Of a stretch of DNA of 64,000 nucleotides, positions 55,307 through 64,000 are shown piece after piece (the first letter of the stretch is position 1; every line of letters starts with the position of its first letter). This DNA is from Streptomyces lunaelactis (GTDB taxonomy: Bacteria > Actinomycetota > Actinomycetes > Streptomycetales > Streptomycetaceae). The position numbers and the translations under genes were made by a program. The notes beneath the pieces were generated by a model, which searched no databases, was not told the DNA's origin, and saw only the letters and a program-made list of their open reading frames with translations. Where the stretch lies: the NCBI RefSeq assembly GCF_003054555.1, contig NZ_CP026304.1, positions 3,596,001-3,660,000 on the forward strand. Reading direction: 5' to 3'.

Positions 55307-55813
55307 ATGGAGTTCCGAACCGTCGCCTTCGACCACCCCGATGCCGTCAAACTCAACGACCAGGTGCAACTCGAATACGGCGAGCGGTACCGGGACGAGG
55401 GCGAGACCGAGGGTGAGGGTGACATCACACCCCTCGACGCCTCGATGTTCGTGCCGCCGCGCGGTCTCTATCTCCTCGCGTACGACGACGAGGGCCGGCC
55501 CGTCGCCACCGGCGGCTGGCGTTCCCAGGACGCGAACGACGAGGGCTACTCCGACGGAGACGCCGAGCTCAAGCGCATGTACGTGATCCACGAGGCGCGC
55601 GGCCTGGGGCTTGCCCGCCGGATCCTGGCCGCCCTCGAGGACGACGCCCGCGCGGCCGGCCGTACCCGCATGGTGCTGGAGACCGGCACCAAGCAGCCGG
55701 AGGCGATCGCCCTCTACACCTCCAGCGGCTACACACTCTGCGCGAACAAATTCGGCCACTACCGCGAGTACGAGAACAGCCGCTGCTTCGCCAAGCCTTT
55801 GTCGCGCCCCTGA
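55307..55813 (+). CDS. GNAT-family N-acetyltransferase
   Basis: The 168-residue protein has the GNAT acetyl-CoA loop in KRMYVIHEARGLGLARRILAALED (motif A) and the C-terminal YTSSGYTLCANKFGHY motif. Its N-terminus is a normal GNAT beta strand pair. Substrate is not predictable. It diverges from xth across 86 bp. Confidence 0.88.
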   Translation: MEFRTVAFDHPDAVKLNDQVQLEYGERYRDEGETEGEGDITPLDASMFVPPRGLYLLAYDDEGRPVATGGWRSQDANDEGYSDGDAELKRMYVIHEARGLGLARRILAALEDDARAAGRTRMVLETGTKQPEAIALYTSSGYTLCANKFGHYREYENSRCFAKPLSRP

Positions 55814-55945
55814 CATAACCAAGATCCCCGTGGCACTCTGCCTCACGCACGCCGATCCGCACCGATCCGCACGCCGATCCGCACCGCCTCATCCCCCACC
55901 CTGCCCGCGCGACTCCACGCGCGGGCACGGCAGAAGGAGACATGC

Positions 55946-56911
55946 GTGAGACGCCATCGCACCGCCGCCGGGATCCTGTTGGCCGTCGGCACCCTGCTCG
56001 CCGGAGCACTCTCCGCCGCCACCGCCGGCGCCGCCCCCTTACCGGACACCTCGCCCACCGTCTTCAAGCAGCGCCAGACGCAGGGCTTCTGGACCGCCGA
56101 GCGGATGCGCGACGCCACCCCGCTCGACGTGATCCGGGTCGCCCCCGGCTCCGTCAAGGCCCCGAGGCCGGGCGGCAAGGAGACGGTCATATCCCCGACC
56201 GCCGCGTCAACTGCCCTGTCACCGATGGCCTTTCCGCAGGCCGGCGGCCCCTGGACGGGCAGCGGCGCCGTGGTCAAAACCTCCGGCCGGGTGTTCTTCA
56301 GCTTCCAGGGACGTACGGCTTCCTGCTCCGGCGACTCGGTCACCAGCCAGAACGGCAGCACGGTGATCACCGCGGGCCACTGCGTGAAGTACCAGGGCGC
56401 CTGGCACACCAACTGGGTCTTCGTGCCCGGCTACAACAACGGCCAGGCCCCGTACGGCCAGTGGTCGGCCACCAAGACCTTCTCGACCACCCAGTGGGTG
56501 GCGAGCGAGGACATCAACTACGACGTCGGCGCGGCGGTCGTCGCCCCGCTGGACGGCAGGACACTCACCGCGACGGTCGGCGCGCAGGGCCTGAGCTTCA
56601 ACGGCGGCTACAACAAGGCCATGTACGCCTTCGGCTTCCCCGCGGCCGCCCCGTACGACGGCACGAAGCTCATCTACTGCAGCGGGAACTCCTCGAAGGA
56701 CTGGCTGTTCTCCCAGGACCACAGCCTGGGCTGCAACATGACGGGCGGCTCCAGCGGCGGCCCCTGGTTCACCTCGTTCAGCGAGGCCACGGGCACCGGG
56801 CTGCAGGCCTCGGTGAACAGCTTCGGCTACACCTTCCTGCCGAACAGGATGTTCGGTCCGTACTTCGGCAATGACGCCAAGTCGGTGTACGACAAGGCCC
56901 AGGTGTCCTGA
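55946..56911 (+). CDS. Secreted trypsin-like serine protease
   Basis: The 321-residue protein has a signal peptide (about 1-30, ending TAGAA), a pro-region with basic and Pro-rich residues (about 31-105), and an S1-family protease domain. The catalytic triad is visible: H145 in TAGHC, D193 in NYDVGAAVV and S270 in GGSSGGPW. Cys pairs at 127/146 and 245/263 fit disulfides. AAGGAG precedes the GTG at 55946. The substrate-pocket residues do not settle specificity; related enzymes are V8-like. Confidence 0.9.
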   Translation: MRRHRTAAGILLAVGTLLAGALSAATAGAAPLPDTSPTVFKQRQTQGFWTAERMRDATPLDVIRVAPGSVKAPRPGGKETVISPTAASTALSPMAFPQAGGPWTGSGAVVKTSGRVFFSFQGRTASCSGDSVTSQNGSTVITAGHCVKYQGAWHTNWVFVPGYNNGQAPYGQWSATKTFSTTQWVASEDINYDVGAAVVAPLDGRTLTATVGAQGLSFNGGYNKAMYAFGFPAAAPYDGTKLIYCSGNSSKDWLFSQDHSLGCNMTGGSSGGPWFTSFSEATGTGLQASVNSFGYTFLPNRMFGPYFGNDAKSVYDKAQVS

Positions 56912-56921
56912 GCCTGCCGGG

Positions 56922-56948
56922 CCGGCGGGGGCACTCAGCTCCCGCCGG
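56922..56948. terminator. Small hairpin between protease and MMPL genes
   Basis: CCGGCGGG (56922-56929) pairs with CCCGCCGG (56941-56948) across the 23-bp convergent gap. Its right arm extends into the end of the MMPL gene. Confidence 0.5.
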
Positions 56949-59223
56949 TCCCGCCGCCCGCCGCAGCAGCCTCCTCGTTCTCGCCCTCCGCGTCCACATG
57001 CGGCAGGATCCGGTCCAGCCACCGCGGGAGCCACCACGCCGCCGACCCGAGCAGCGTCATCACCGCCGGGACCAGGAGCAGCCGCACCACCGTCGCGTCG
57101 ATCAGCACGCTCACGGCGAGGCCCAGACCCAGCATCTTCACGACGATGTTGTCGCTGATGATGAAGGCGGCGAAGACGCTGACCATGATCAGCGCGGCGC
57201 AGGTGATGACCCGCGCGGTGATCTCCAACGCGTGCGCGACGCTCGCCTTGGAGTCGCCGGTGCGCAGCCACGCCTCCCGGACACGGGAGAGCAGGAAGAT
57301 CTCGTAGTCCATGCTCAGGCCGAAGACGATCGCGAACATCATCATCGGCACATAGCTCTCGATGGGCACGTCGCCCGACACCCCCAGCGCCGGACCGCCC
57401 CAGCCCCACTGGAAGACGGCGACCACGACTCCGTACGAGGCCGCGATGGAAAGGACGTTCAGCACGGCCGCCTTGACCGCGACCAGCAGCCCGCGGAAGA
57501 CGATCAGGATGATGATGAAGGCGAGGCCGATCACGACCAGGATGATCAGCGGCAGCCGCTCGGAGACGATGTCCAGGAAGTCGACCTGCGCGGCCGTCGT
57601 GCCCGTGACATAGCCCTTCGCGGCGGTGCCGGAGACGGCCTCGGGCAGGGTGTCGTCCACCAGCCGGTTGACCAGCTGGGTGGTGTCCTCGTCCTGCGGC
57701 GCCTGCTTCGAGTACGCGGTCGCGACCAGGACGTCACCGTCCTGAGTCGGCTTGAGCGGCGTGATCGTGGCGGCCCCCGGCACATTGGTGAGCGCCTTCT
57801 GGGCCTGCGAGGAGAGCGCCGACCGGTCGCCCGACGGCACCGAGGTCTGGTCGATGACGAGGGTCAGCGGACCGTTGGATCCGGGCCCGAAGGCGTCGGA
57901 CATCAGGTCGAACGCACGCCTGTCCGTAAAGGACTTCGGATCCGCGCCGTCCCCGATATGGCCGAGCTGGATCGAGAACAGCGGGATGGCGAGCACGGCG
58001 ATGACGACCACCCCGCCGGTCAGGAACCACCAGGGGCGGCGCTCGACGCGCTGCGCGTACCGGTGCCAGGTTCCGTGCGCCTCGGCACCGGGCTCCGCGT
58101 CCGTCTCGGCGACCGTCTTGCGCACGTGGTATTTGTCGATCCGCCTGCCGACCAGCCCCAGCATCGCGGGCACCAGCGTGAGCGCGCCGATGACCGCCGT
58201 GACCACGGTGATGGCGGCGGCCACTCCGAGTTTGCCGATGAAGCTGACCCCGGAGACCCAGAGGCCGCACAGGGCGACGATGACCGTGCATCCGGATACG
58301 AGCACCGCCCTGCCGCTGGTGGCCACCGCCCGGCCGGCCGCGCTCACCGGGTCGGCGCCGTCGATGAGGTTCTGCCGGTGCCGGGTGATCAGGAACAGCG
58401 CGTAGTCGATGCCCACGCCGAGGCCGATCATGGTGGCCAGCGTCGGCGAGACCGTGGCGAAGGTGAACGCGGCCGCGACCAGCCCGAGGACGGCGAGCCC
58501 GCAGATCACGGCGATCAGCGCGGTCAGCAGCGGCAGACCGGCGGCGATCACACTGCCGAAGCCGATCAGCAGCACCACGATCGCCACGGCGAAACCGATC
58601 AGTTCACTGATCCGGTCGTCGGCCGCTGGACGGTCCAGCTCACCCAGCGCACCGCCGTACTCCACATCCACTCCGGCGGACCGCAGAGGCTGGACGGCCT
58701 GGTCCACCCCGTCGAGGTACGACTCCTCCAGGGTGGAGGGCTGCTTGCTGAAACTGATGGTGATGTACGCGGTCGAGCCGTCCGTGGACAGCGGACCGAC
58801 GTTCTGTCCGGACGGCTGGGCCGGTGGCGTGGATCCGGGGGGAGGCAGCGGATTCTGCACCGAGATCACATCTGGCAGCTTCTGCAGATTCCCGACCACC
58901 GTGGACATCTGCGAGCCGAGGTCGGTGAGCGGCTTGGCGGTGTCGTGCAGCACGATCTGGCTGCTGTAGCCGCCCGCGGAGGGCTCGTGCTCCTTCAGTA
59001 CGTCAAGCCCCTCCGTCGACTGCACGTCGGACAGCGAGAAGTCGTCGGAGTACTCGCCGCCATATGTGCGATGCAGCACTTGAAGACCGGCGAGGGCGAC
59101 CAGCCAGAGGACGAGGACGATCACACAGCGGCGGGCGCACCATTCACCGAGCCTGCGCAGCAGACTTTTGCGGGCCGCGGGCCCGGGGGGACGGGAGTCC
59201 GGCAGCGGCGAAGCCAACGACAT
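56935..59223 (-). CDS. MMPL-family exporter (second in window)
   Basis: The 762-residue protein has twelve predicted membrane helices and two large extracellular domains. Paralogous halves carry [20 protein letters not shown] and [21 protein letters not shown], the RND/MMPL motifs. It resembles antibiotic-cluster exporters of the ActII-ORF3 type. The ATG at 59223 has GGGAG 6 nt upstream; the open frame further upstream is not coding-like. No TetR gene is adjacent. Confidence 0.9.
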   Translation of the reverse strand: MSLASPLPDSRPPGPAARKSLLRRLGEWCARRCVIVLVLWLVALAGLQVLHRTYGGEYSDDFSLSDVQSTEGLDVLKEHEPSAGGYSSQIVLHDTAKPLTDLGSQMSTVVGNLQKLPDVISVQNPLPPPGSTPPAQPSGQNVGPLSTDGSTAYITISFSKQPSTLEESYLDGVDQAVQPLRSAGVDVEYGGALGELDRPAADDRISELIGFAVAIVVLLIGFGSVIAAGLPLLTALIAVICGLAVLGLVAAAFTFATVSPTLATMIGLGVGIDYALFLITRHRQNLIDGADPVSAAGRAVATSGRAVLVSGCTVIVALCGLWVSGVSFIGKLGVAAAITVVTAVIGALTLVPAMLGLVGRRIDKYHVRKTVAETDAEPGAEAHGTWHRYAQRVERRPWWFLTGGVVVIAVLAIPLFSIQLGHIGDGADPKSFTDRRAFDLMSDAFGPGSNGPLTLVIDQTSVPSGDRSALSSQAQKALTNVPGAATITPLKPTQDGDVLVATAYSKQAPQDEDTTQLVNRLVDDTLPEAVSGTAAKGYVTGTTAAQVDFLDIVSERLPLIILVVIGLAFIIILIVFRGLLVAVKAAVLNVLSIAASYGVVVAVFQWGWGGPALGVSGDVPIESYVPMMMFAIVFGLSMDYEIFLLSRVREAWLRTGDSKASVAHALEITARVITCAALIMVSVFAAFIISDNIVVKMLGLGLAVSVLIDATVVRLLLVPAVMTLLGSAAWWLPRWLDRILPHVDAEGENEEAAAAGGGTGGS

Positions 59224-59442
59224 GCGTTTCTCCCGACGAGAACCGGCACGCCTACGGCTGCCGAGTCTGGACGTGCTCTCTGTGACATCAACCCGGCATC
59301 GACCGGCATCGGTCTGGCAGTGATCCAGAGAGAGACACAGTGGACATTCAGCATTAAAAGCCGGATTCGCCCGCGCGGCATGCGCAAAACGACGAGATCC
59401 CGCCCGATCTTGCGATCGGATGGCAATGGACAGCAATCCACA

Positions 59443-59448
59443 TATACT
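59443..59448 (+). promoter_or_regulatory. -10 element TATACT of a probable leaderless transcript
   Basis: TATACT ends 8 nt before the ATG at 59456, so transcription would start at or within a base of the start codon. A weak TGGCAA (59421-59426) with a 16-bp spacer could be the -35. TTTCC-AACAT-GGAAA at 59448-59462 is a dyad over the start codon, a possible operator. Confidence 0.55.
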
Positions 59449-59455
59449 TTCCAAC

Positions 59456-59926
59456 ATGGAAAACAATTTCTCCACTCCCAGCACGCCCGACGCCGCCCAC
59501 GCCCTCGCCGCTCTGAACGCCGCCGCCGAGTCCCGCGCCCGGGTGGCGGACCGCATTACCAGTCCGTGGTGGTACCACGTGGGGCTGGGAGTCGCGTTCG
59601 CGCTCGTGTTCGTCTCCATGAGCCTGCGCATGGCCAACTGGGCCGTCGGGCCCTTCATACTCGTGGTGCTCGGGCTCGGCTGGACACTTCAGCGCTCAAC
59701 GGGCGTTTCCATGGACCGTTACATGAGCACCCCTGGCGCCAGTCAGCTGTCCATGGCCTACGTGGTGGCGTTGCTCGGCCTGGCCGCCACCGGCATGTAC
59801 CTGGAGTGGGGCGCGGACGTACGGTGGGCCATCGCGGGCGCCGGGGTCCTGATCGGCGCCCTCACCACGGGCATGGGCTACCGCATCGACGCGGCCGCGC
59901 GGCGAGACCTGCGGGCGGGGCTGTGA
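59456..59926 (+). CDS. Membrane protein paired with an HTH regulator, function unknown
   Basis: The 156-residue protein has an N-terminal polar part (1-40) and four hydrophobic segments (about 45-62, 64-82, 99-117, 122-140) in two hairpins. No ribosome-binding site is visible, and a -10 element lies directly before the ATG, so a leaderless mRNA is likely; ATGs at 59420 and 59426 are alternatives. Its stop overlaps the HTH gene by GTGA, so the pair is coupled. I do not recognise the family; such pairs often act as a membrane sensor or self-regulated unit. Confidence 0.75.
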   Translation: MENNFSTPSTPDAAHALAALNAAAESRARVADRITSPWWYHVGLGVAFALVFVSMSLRMANWAVGPFILVVLGLGWTLQRSTGVSMDRYMSTPGASQLSMAYVVALLGLAATGMYLEWGADVRWAIAGAGVLIGALTTGMGYRIDAAARRDLRAGL

Positions 59927-60249
59927 CCGGGTCCCGCTTCAACGAAGTGATCCACGCACCCAACCGCCTCCAGATCTGCACCATGCTCGCCGCTGTTGAG
60001 ACGATGGCCTTCTCCACGCTCCGCGATGCCCTCGACGTCAGCGACTCGGTACTGAGCAAGCACGTCAAGATCCTCCAGACGGCCGGCTATCTGGACGTCA
60101 CGAAGGCCCGGGGCGCGTCCTACCCCCGCACCTGGATCGCGCTGACTCCGGACGGCCGACAGGCTTTCTCCGGGCATATCGCCGAACTCCGCCGCATCGT
60201 CGAACTGGGGGACCTGGTCCGACGGGATCCGGTATCGCCCGGTGAGTGA
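59923..60249 (+). CDS. Small winged-helix transcriptional regulator
   Basis: The 108-residue protein is an ArsR/MarR-like winged helix: FNEVIHAPNRLQICTMLAAVETMAFSTLRDALDVSDSVLSKHVKILQTAGYLDV and a wing with GRQAFSGHIAELR. It lacks metal-binding cysteines. It is translationally coupled (GTGA) to the membrane protein gene and may repress both from the dyad at 59448-59462. The partner arrangement is common in actinobacteria. Confidence 0.85.
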   Translation: MTGSRFNEVIHAPNRLQICTMLAAVETMAFSTLRDALDVSDSVLSKHVKILQTAGYLDVTKARGASYPRTWIALTPDGRQAFSGHIAELRRIVELGDLVRRDPVSPGE

Positions 60250-60282
60250 CTCCGGTCCCGCCCGGGGTGACCAGCCAAAGCG

Positions 60283-60322
60283 CCGCCTGCCCGCCCGGCT
60301 CGAAGGCCGGGCGGACAGGCGG
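60283..60322. terminator. Strong bidirectional terminator
   Basis: CCGCCTG-C-CCGCCCGGC (60283-60299) pairs with GCCGGGCGG-A-CAGGCGG (60306-60322), with one mismatch, around a 6-nt loop. It separates the convergent HTH and M16 peptidase genes. Confidence 0.85.
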
Positions 60323-60336
60323 GTGACAGCGGAAGG

Positions 60337-62997
60337 TCACGCCAGGGGGCCGGCGTGCGGGCGAGGGACCGGAGCCGGCGGTGTGCCGCTGCCTTCCAGC
60401 AGCGCGGTCCACCGATCGGCCGTCTCCGAGGCCAGTCCTGGCCTGCCCAGCACGACCATGGTCATACGGTCCGCGGCGAAGAGGTCGGCGCACGCCGTCC
60501 CGACCTCGGCCGGGGTCGACTGCCGCAGAAGTTCCGGCAACCGCTCCGCCCATTCGGGCCGCCTGCCCGCGGAGACCGTGTCGCGAAGCAGGTCGGCCTT
60601 GGCCGCCGGGGAGTCGAAAACCCCCAGCAGTTGGGCGGCGCAGAAGGTGCGGATCGGCTCAAGTTCGGCCGCGGTGACGGGGACGGTCCGGAGCTCGCCC
60701 AACACCTCCGCGATGCCCGCCACGCCGCCTGCCGCGTGCCGCTCGGGCAACGTCGCCCTGACGTAGGCCCGGGAGGTGCCGAGGCAGATGTCGCGCGCGG
60801 AGTACACCGTATGGTCAAGACCCGCGCGAAGGCTGTGGGCGGCCATCCGGGACTGGTAGTGGGCACCGGCCACCGCGGTGGCCAGGTACCGGGCCGCCGA
60901 AGCGGTGTCCCCCGTCGGCTCCGGCGCGCTCAGCGTCAGGTGCACGTCCGCCATGGCGTCGTGATGGAGCGCCAGTGTGCTGGTGCCCAGCGACGCGCCC
61001 GCCTCCCCGTACGCGCCCGTTTCCGCGTACGCGCCCGCCTCCCCAGGCGCGGCCGCCTTCCAGCCGGACAGGGCCCGTTCGGCGTCGGCGGCGAACCGGT
61101 CGGGGTCGATGTCGCCGACGGCCACCAGCCAGCCCCCGCCCCGGCGCAGGATGTCGTGGTGCACCATGTCGAGGCCGGGGCGTTCCCCGGTCCGTTCGCG
61201 CGACGGGGCGGTGTGGGCGAGCCAATGCCCGCGCAACGCGGTATCGGCCACCGCCCCGGGGTCACGGCGGCGCGACGGTGTACGCAGCGGCACCACAGCG
61301 CCCACCGGGGCCGCGAGCTCGCCCAGTAGTCCCAGCCAGTCCGTGACCCCGTCCGGGGGCGTGAAACCGGTGATGTCGAGCCACTGGCCGTCGGTGGACA
61401 GGTGGAACGAGCCACCCCGCTCCTCCGCACGGCCTGTCACTCCGGTACGCCCGGCCAGCACATGGACCAGCGCGTCGACATCCTCCGGGCGCCGCCACCC
61501 TGACGCGCCCAGCGGCAGCCGCAGCCGCAGCTCCACCAACGGGATGCGTCCGTCCCTGACCGCCACGACGCGCGTACCGCCGACGAGAGTGACATCACGC
61601 CGGGGGCCGTAGTACGGCGTGGGCTGCGCGCCGAGCGGCGGGACCGGCCGGGCCGGCGCCGGGACAGTCGGCGGCCCCGCCACCGGGCCGGGCGTGCCGG
61701 GGGGCTCCAACGCGGCGGGCGCGGGACCCGTATCGCGGGCCGGGGCCGGGCGGGTCCTGGCAGCGCCAGGGGCCATCACCAGAACGCCCTTGGCCGCCGC
61801 GTGCAGGCCGCGAGCGGCGGCGGCGACGTCACCGGGGCCGATCTCGCCGAGCCGGGCGGGGAGCTCGTCGAGCAGCTCGGCCCGCCCGAACAGAAGTTCC
61901 AGCCGGCCCAGGGCGCGGCCGCGGACGTACACCTCGACGTGCTGCCGGTGGTGTTCGGTGATCATGCGTCGGACCGCCTGGGCCTGAATCCGTTCGAGTC
62001 GGGGGTCGTCGGCCCAGGAGGACCACCGCCCGGTCATCGCCTCCACCGCCTGCCGCGGCGAGACCGCCGGGGGCACCAGAGCGGTGATGACCAGGAGGTC
62101 GGGGTCCCTGGCGTCCAGCGGACCGAAAACGCCGCAGCCGGCCGACGCCGCCTGGACGCCCTCCAGTCCCTGCTGGCTGATGATCTCGGCCAGTACGGCA
62201 TGCGCCAGATAACCCGCCATGTCCGCGCGGGAATCGGGCAGCCGGTAGCCGACGGCCACGGCCGTCGCGGGAACCTCGGGTTCCGTGCAGGTCGCCCACC
62301 GGTCCTCGGTGAGGTCCCGCTCGCGCAGATCGGGTGACGGGGCGAACGAGCGCGCCGGTATGCCGCCGAAATACCGCTCGGCCAGGGCCAGCAGCTCCTC
62401 GGGGTCGTGGTCACCGACCACGGTCAGCACCGCGTTGCCCGGAGCGTAATGGGCCTCGAAGAACTCCTCGCACTCAGCGACCGTCGCCGTGCGGAGCTGC
62501 TCCAGACGGCCGTATCCGTCATGGGCGTTGGCGAAGTTCTCGAAGACCACACCGGGCAGCAGCGGCCAGGGGAACCCTCCGTACGGCCGGGCTTCCACCG
62601 CCTCGTGGATCTCCACCTCGATGCCGTCCAGCTGACCGGCCAGCGACTGCTCGGTGAACCGGGGCGCCCGCATCCGATCGGCCTCGCTGAACAGCGCCTG
62701 TTCCAGGGCCGCGGCCGGGACCACCTGGTGGTAGTCGGTGTAGTCCTGGTGGGTGGTGCCGTTCGCCTGGCCGCCCAGCGAGTGGATGTGGTCGTAGAAA
62801 CGACCCTCGGGAAGGCTCGCGCTGCCCCGGAACATCAAGTGCTCGAAGAGATGGGCGAACCCTTCCCGATCGGGCCGCTCCGACCGGTAGCCCACCCCGT
62901 AGTGGACGCAGACCGCTGTGCGCGACGCGCCTGGCTGCCGCTCGACGACGACCCGCAGACCGTTGCCGAGGGTTGCCCTACTGACCTTGTGCTTCAT
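60337..62997 (-). CDS. M16 zinc metallopeptidase, double-domain
   Basis: The 886-residue protein has tandem M16-like halves. The N-terminal half has the inverted zinc site H49-L-F-E52-H53 (HLFEHLMF) and E129 in EIHEAVE at the expected distance. The second half (from about 475) lacks the motif, as in other paired M16 enzymes. A Pro/Ala-rich linker (about 415-470) joins them. There is no signal peptide. Single-gene M16 or M16B pairs remove leader peptides in some ribosomal-peptide clusters; elsewhere they degrade peptides. It overlaps a truncated kinase-like gene by 20 bp, so they were one operon. Confidence 0.9.
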   Translation of the reverse strand: MKHKVSRATLGNGLRVVVERQPGASRTAVCVHYGVGYRSERPDREGFAHLFEHLMFRGSASLPEGRFYDHIHSLGGQANGTTHQDYTDYHQVVPAAALEQALFSEADRMRAPRFTEQSLAGQLDGIEVEIHEAVEARPYGGFPWPLLPGVVFENFANAHDGYGRLEQLRTATVAECEEFFEAHYAPGNAVLTVVGDHDPEELLALAERYFGGIPARSFAPSPDLRERDLTEDRWATCTEPEVPATAVAVGYRLPDSRADMAGYLAHAVLAEIISQQGLEGVQAASAGCGVFGPLDARDPDLLVITALVPPAVSPRQAVEAMTGRWSSWADDPRLERIQAQAVRRMITEHHRQHVEVYVRGRALGRLELLFGRAELLDELPARLGEIGPGDVAAAARGLHAAAKGVLVMAPGAARTRPAPARDTGPAPAALEPPGTPGPVAGPPTVPAPARPVPPLGAQPTPYYGPRRDVTLVGGTRVVAVRDGRIPLVELRLRLPLGASGWRRPEDVDALVHVLAGRTGVTGRAEERGGSFHLSTDGQWLDITGFTPPDGVTDWLGLLGELAAPVGAVVPLRTPSRRRDPGAVADTALRGHWLAHTAPSRERTGERPGLDMVHHDILRRGGGWLVAVGDIDPDRFAADAERALSGWKAAAPGEAGAYAETGAYGEAGASLGTSTLALHHDAMADVHLTLSAPEPTGDTASAARYLATAVAGAHYQSRMAAHSLRAGLDHTVYSARDICLGTSRAYVRATLPERHAAGGVAGIAEVLGELRTVPVTAAELEPIRTFCAAQLLGVFDSPAAKADLLRDTVSAGRRPEWAERLPELLRQSTPAEVGTACADLFAADRMTMVVLGRPGLASETADRWTALLEGSGTPPAPVPRPHAGPLA

Positions 62998-63465
62998 CCT
63001 TGGAGTCCTCGGAATCCTCGTTCTGCGGGAGGTCGACGAGAAACCTCAGGAAGTCGCAGTAGTGGTCGAAGCCGCGGTCGAAGTCGTCGACGTAGGCGGC
63101 GATGTCATGGACGTGGAGCAGGATGCGCAGCGCCGCCATCGATTTCCACTCCTGTCCCAGCTCGCGGCCGTACCCCTCGAACAGCGCGCTGGTGAGGGCC
63201 TGCCACGATTCCTTGTCGCCGCCCAACTGCCACTGCAACTCGACCAGCTCGCCGACGACCCAGCCGAGATCGAAGTACCACGGCGCCGCGCACGCGTCCT
63301 CGCCGACGAGCAGGTCGGAGCGTCCGGAGCCGGGTTCGACGACGAACGCCCCGAGACCGGCCGCGCCGTGCGCCAGCACCACCCCGGGGTCGGCGACCGT
63401 CAGGCGGCACCAGGCGACCACCTGTTTCCAACGCTCCTCGCCAAGGCTCCGGCGCAACTGTCCCA
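62978..63465 (-). pseudogene. Truncated APH/kinase-like protein fused to integrase remnant
   Basis: About 160 C-terminal residues remain. VLAHGAAGLGAFVVEP resembles the catalytic-loop HGD...N of aminoglycoside-phosphotransferase folds but has HGA, and LVGEDACAAPWYFDLGWVVGELVELQ resembles the following DFG-like/activation region. The N-lobe is missing: near 63465 the sequence abruptly becomes an antisense integrase fragment, so the open frame to 63562 is artificial. The reading frame overlaps the M16 start by 20 bp. Loss of the Asp suggests a non-kinase or dead copy. Relation to the kinase-like proteins of class V lanthipeptide clusters is an inference. Confidence 0.6.
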
Positions 63466-63467
63466 AG

Positions 63468-63665
63468 ATCCGCTTGCACGACACCCGCCATACGTGCGGA
63501 TCACTGCTTGCCGCTCTCGACGTGCACCCTCGCGTCGCGATGCAGATCCTCCGACACAGCAAGATCGCCGTGACGATGGAGATCTACACGCACATCCCGT
63601 CCGAGGCCACACGCAAAGCTCTGCGGAAGCTGGGCAAGCACCTGGACGGGCAAGATCAGACGTAG
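63468..63665 (+). pseudogene. Tyrosine integrase, C-terminal remnant
   Basis: The last about 65 residues of a phage/AICE-type integrase remain: IRLHDTRHTCGSLLAAL with catalytic Arg, LRHSKIAVTMEIYTHI with catalytic His and nucleophile Tyr, and a basic tail. No start and no N-terminal part are present; the sequence begins at the junction with the kinase-like gene. It points at tRNA-Ala, 73 bp away, which is the classical integration target geometry. Confidence 0.85.
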
Positions 63666-63695
63666 TTGCTGTACTTCGCTGCTGGACGACGCCAA

Positions 63696-63729
63696 AGAGC
63701 CCCTACCGGATTCCCCCGGTAGGGGCTCT
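63696..63729. terminator. Bidirectional hairpin between integrase remnant and tRNA-Ala
   Basis: AGAGCCCCTACCGG (63696-63709) pairs perfectly with CCGGTAGGGGCTCT (63716-63729). It lies 9 bp from the tRNA 3' end and can end tRNA transcription. Confidence 0.85.
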
Positions 63730-63738
63730 GAGCTGTTG

Positions 63739-63812
63739 TGGACCTGTGGGGATTTGAACCCCAGACCCCCTCGATGCGAACGAGGTGCGCTACCAGACTG
63801 CGCCACAGGCCC
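63739..63812 (-). tRNA. tRNA-Ala (CGC)
   Basis: Read on the minus strand, the acceptor GGGCCTG pairs with CAGGTCC. The anticodon stem CCTCG/CGAGG encloses TTCGCAT with anticodon CGC, and the T arm TGGGG/CCCCA encloses TTCAAAT. The discriminator is A and no CCA is encoded. Its 3' half is a plausible attachment site for the neighbouring integrase remnant. Confidence 0.95.
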
Positions 63813-63913
63813 TTGCAACGAGTGAAACCTTAGCACCCCCATCGGGGTGCTTGGAAATCCGTTCCCTCGCTGGTCACGGAAGCCGAGCGGAGCCCGGCCG
63901 GACGTGCGCGGGC

Positions 63914-64000
63914 TCACTCGTTGGCGGCGCGCGGCCGGTCCTCGTCCTCATATTGGTCGAAGAGCGGAGTGCGGCCGCGGTCACGCATGCGGCGGGGCGG
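63914..64000 (-). CDS. C-terminus of a gene extending past the window
   Basis: An open frame from the right edge ends with TGA (63914-63916) and encodes a hydrophilic 28-residue tail, RDRGRTPLFDQYEDEDRPRA and four more residues. Composition is typical of a charged C-terminal tail. The family cannot be judged from this piece. Confidence 0.5.
   Translation of the reverse strand, partial: PPRRMRDRGRTPLFDQYEDEDRPRAANE

Noticed and set aside
60250..63812. Second attachment site for the integrase remnant
   Set aside because: I looked for another copy of the tRNA-Ala 3' end in the right part of the window and found none.

Overview
The window is chromosomal DNA from a Streptomyces or very close relative. 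G+C is very high with strong third-position bias, GTG starts are common, and the gene order matches what I remember of the S. coelicolor SCO3121-SCO3161 core region: glmU-prs-rplY-pth, ppc, a divergent tam/tamR pair, galTEK, rpf-ksgA-ispE, rsmI/pmt, and an ssgA-like gene next to a penicillin-binding protein. Named orthologies rest on motifs, gene order and memory; no search was run.

Left part (1-18.4 kb) is housekeeping. It holds a truncated membrane sensor gene, tRNA-Gln, the UDP-GlcNAc and PRPP enzymes (glmU, prs), rplY and pth, a small membrane protein, an LAETG-anchored surface protein, PEP carboxylase, and a desaturase-TetR operon. Next come the trans-aconitate methyltransferase/TamR regulon core with a visible operator, the Leloir operon galT-galE-galK with GTGA-coupled genes, and two orphan LuxR-type response regulators, one of which lacks the phospho-acceptor residues.

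Middle (18.4-43.4 kb): three tandem paralogues encode single-pass membrane proteins with a long Pro/Gln/Tyr-rich cytoplasmic tail and an extracellular beta-propeller. They are followed by an ABC-F ATPase, a membrane acyltransferase, the rpf-like hydrolase/ksgA/ispE operon, tatD, a zinc-ribbon protein, rsmI divergent from a protein O-mannosyltransferase, a class B PBP, a DUF817 membrane protein, and SDR/serine-hydrolase genes. An ECF-type nickel/cobalt importer (nikMN-Q-O) has a textbook Nur box over its promoter, and a SsgA-like protein (probably SsgE) follows.

Right part (43.4-64 kb) is more accessory. It contains a TetR-MMPL operon with two palindromic operators, divergent from a tricorn-protease homologue; a coupled Baeyer-Villiger monooxygenase/hydrolase/SDR cassette divergent from a MerR regulator; exonuclease III; a secreted trypsin-like protease; a second MMPL exporter; and a probably leaderless membrane protein/HTH pair. 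It ends with an M16 metallopeptidase overlapping a truncated APH-fold kinase-like gene. That fragment abuts the C-terminal remnant of a tyrosine integrase beside tRNA-Ala(CGC), the scar of a partly deleted integrative element. The M16/kinase-like pair is the best candidate for an unusual system, possibly the remnant of a lanthipeptide-like peptide maturation cluster (inference). No gene-free stretch exceeds about 250 bp.
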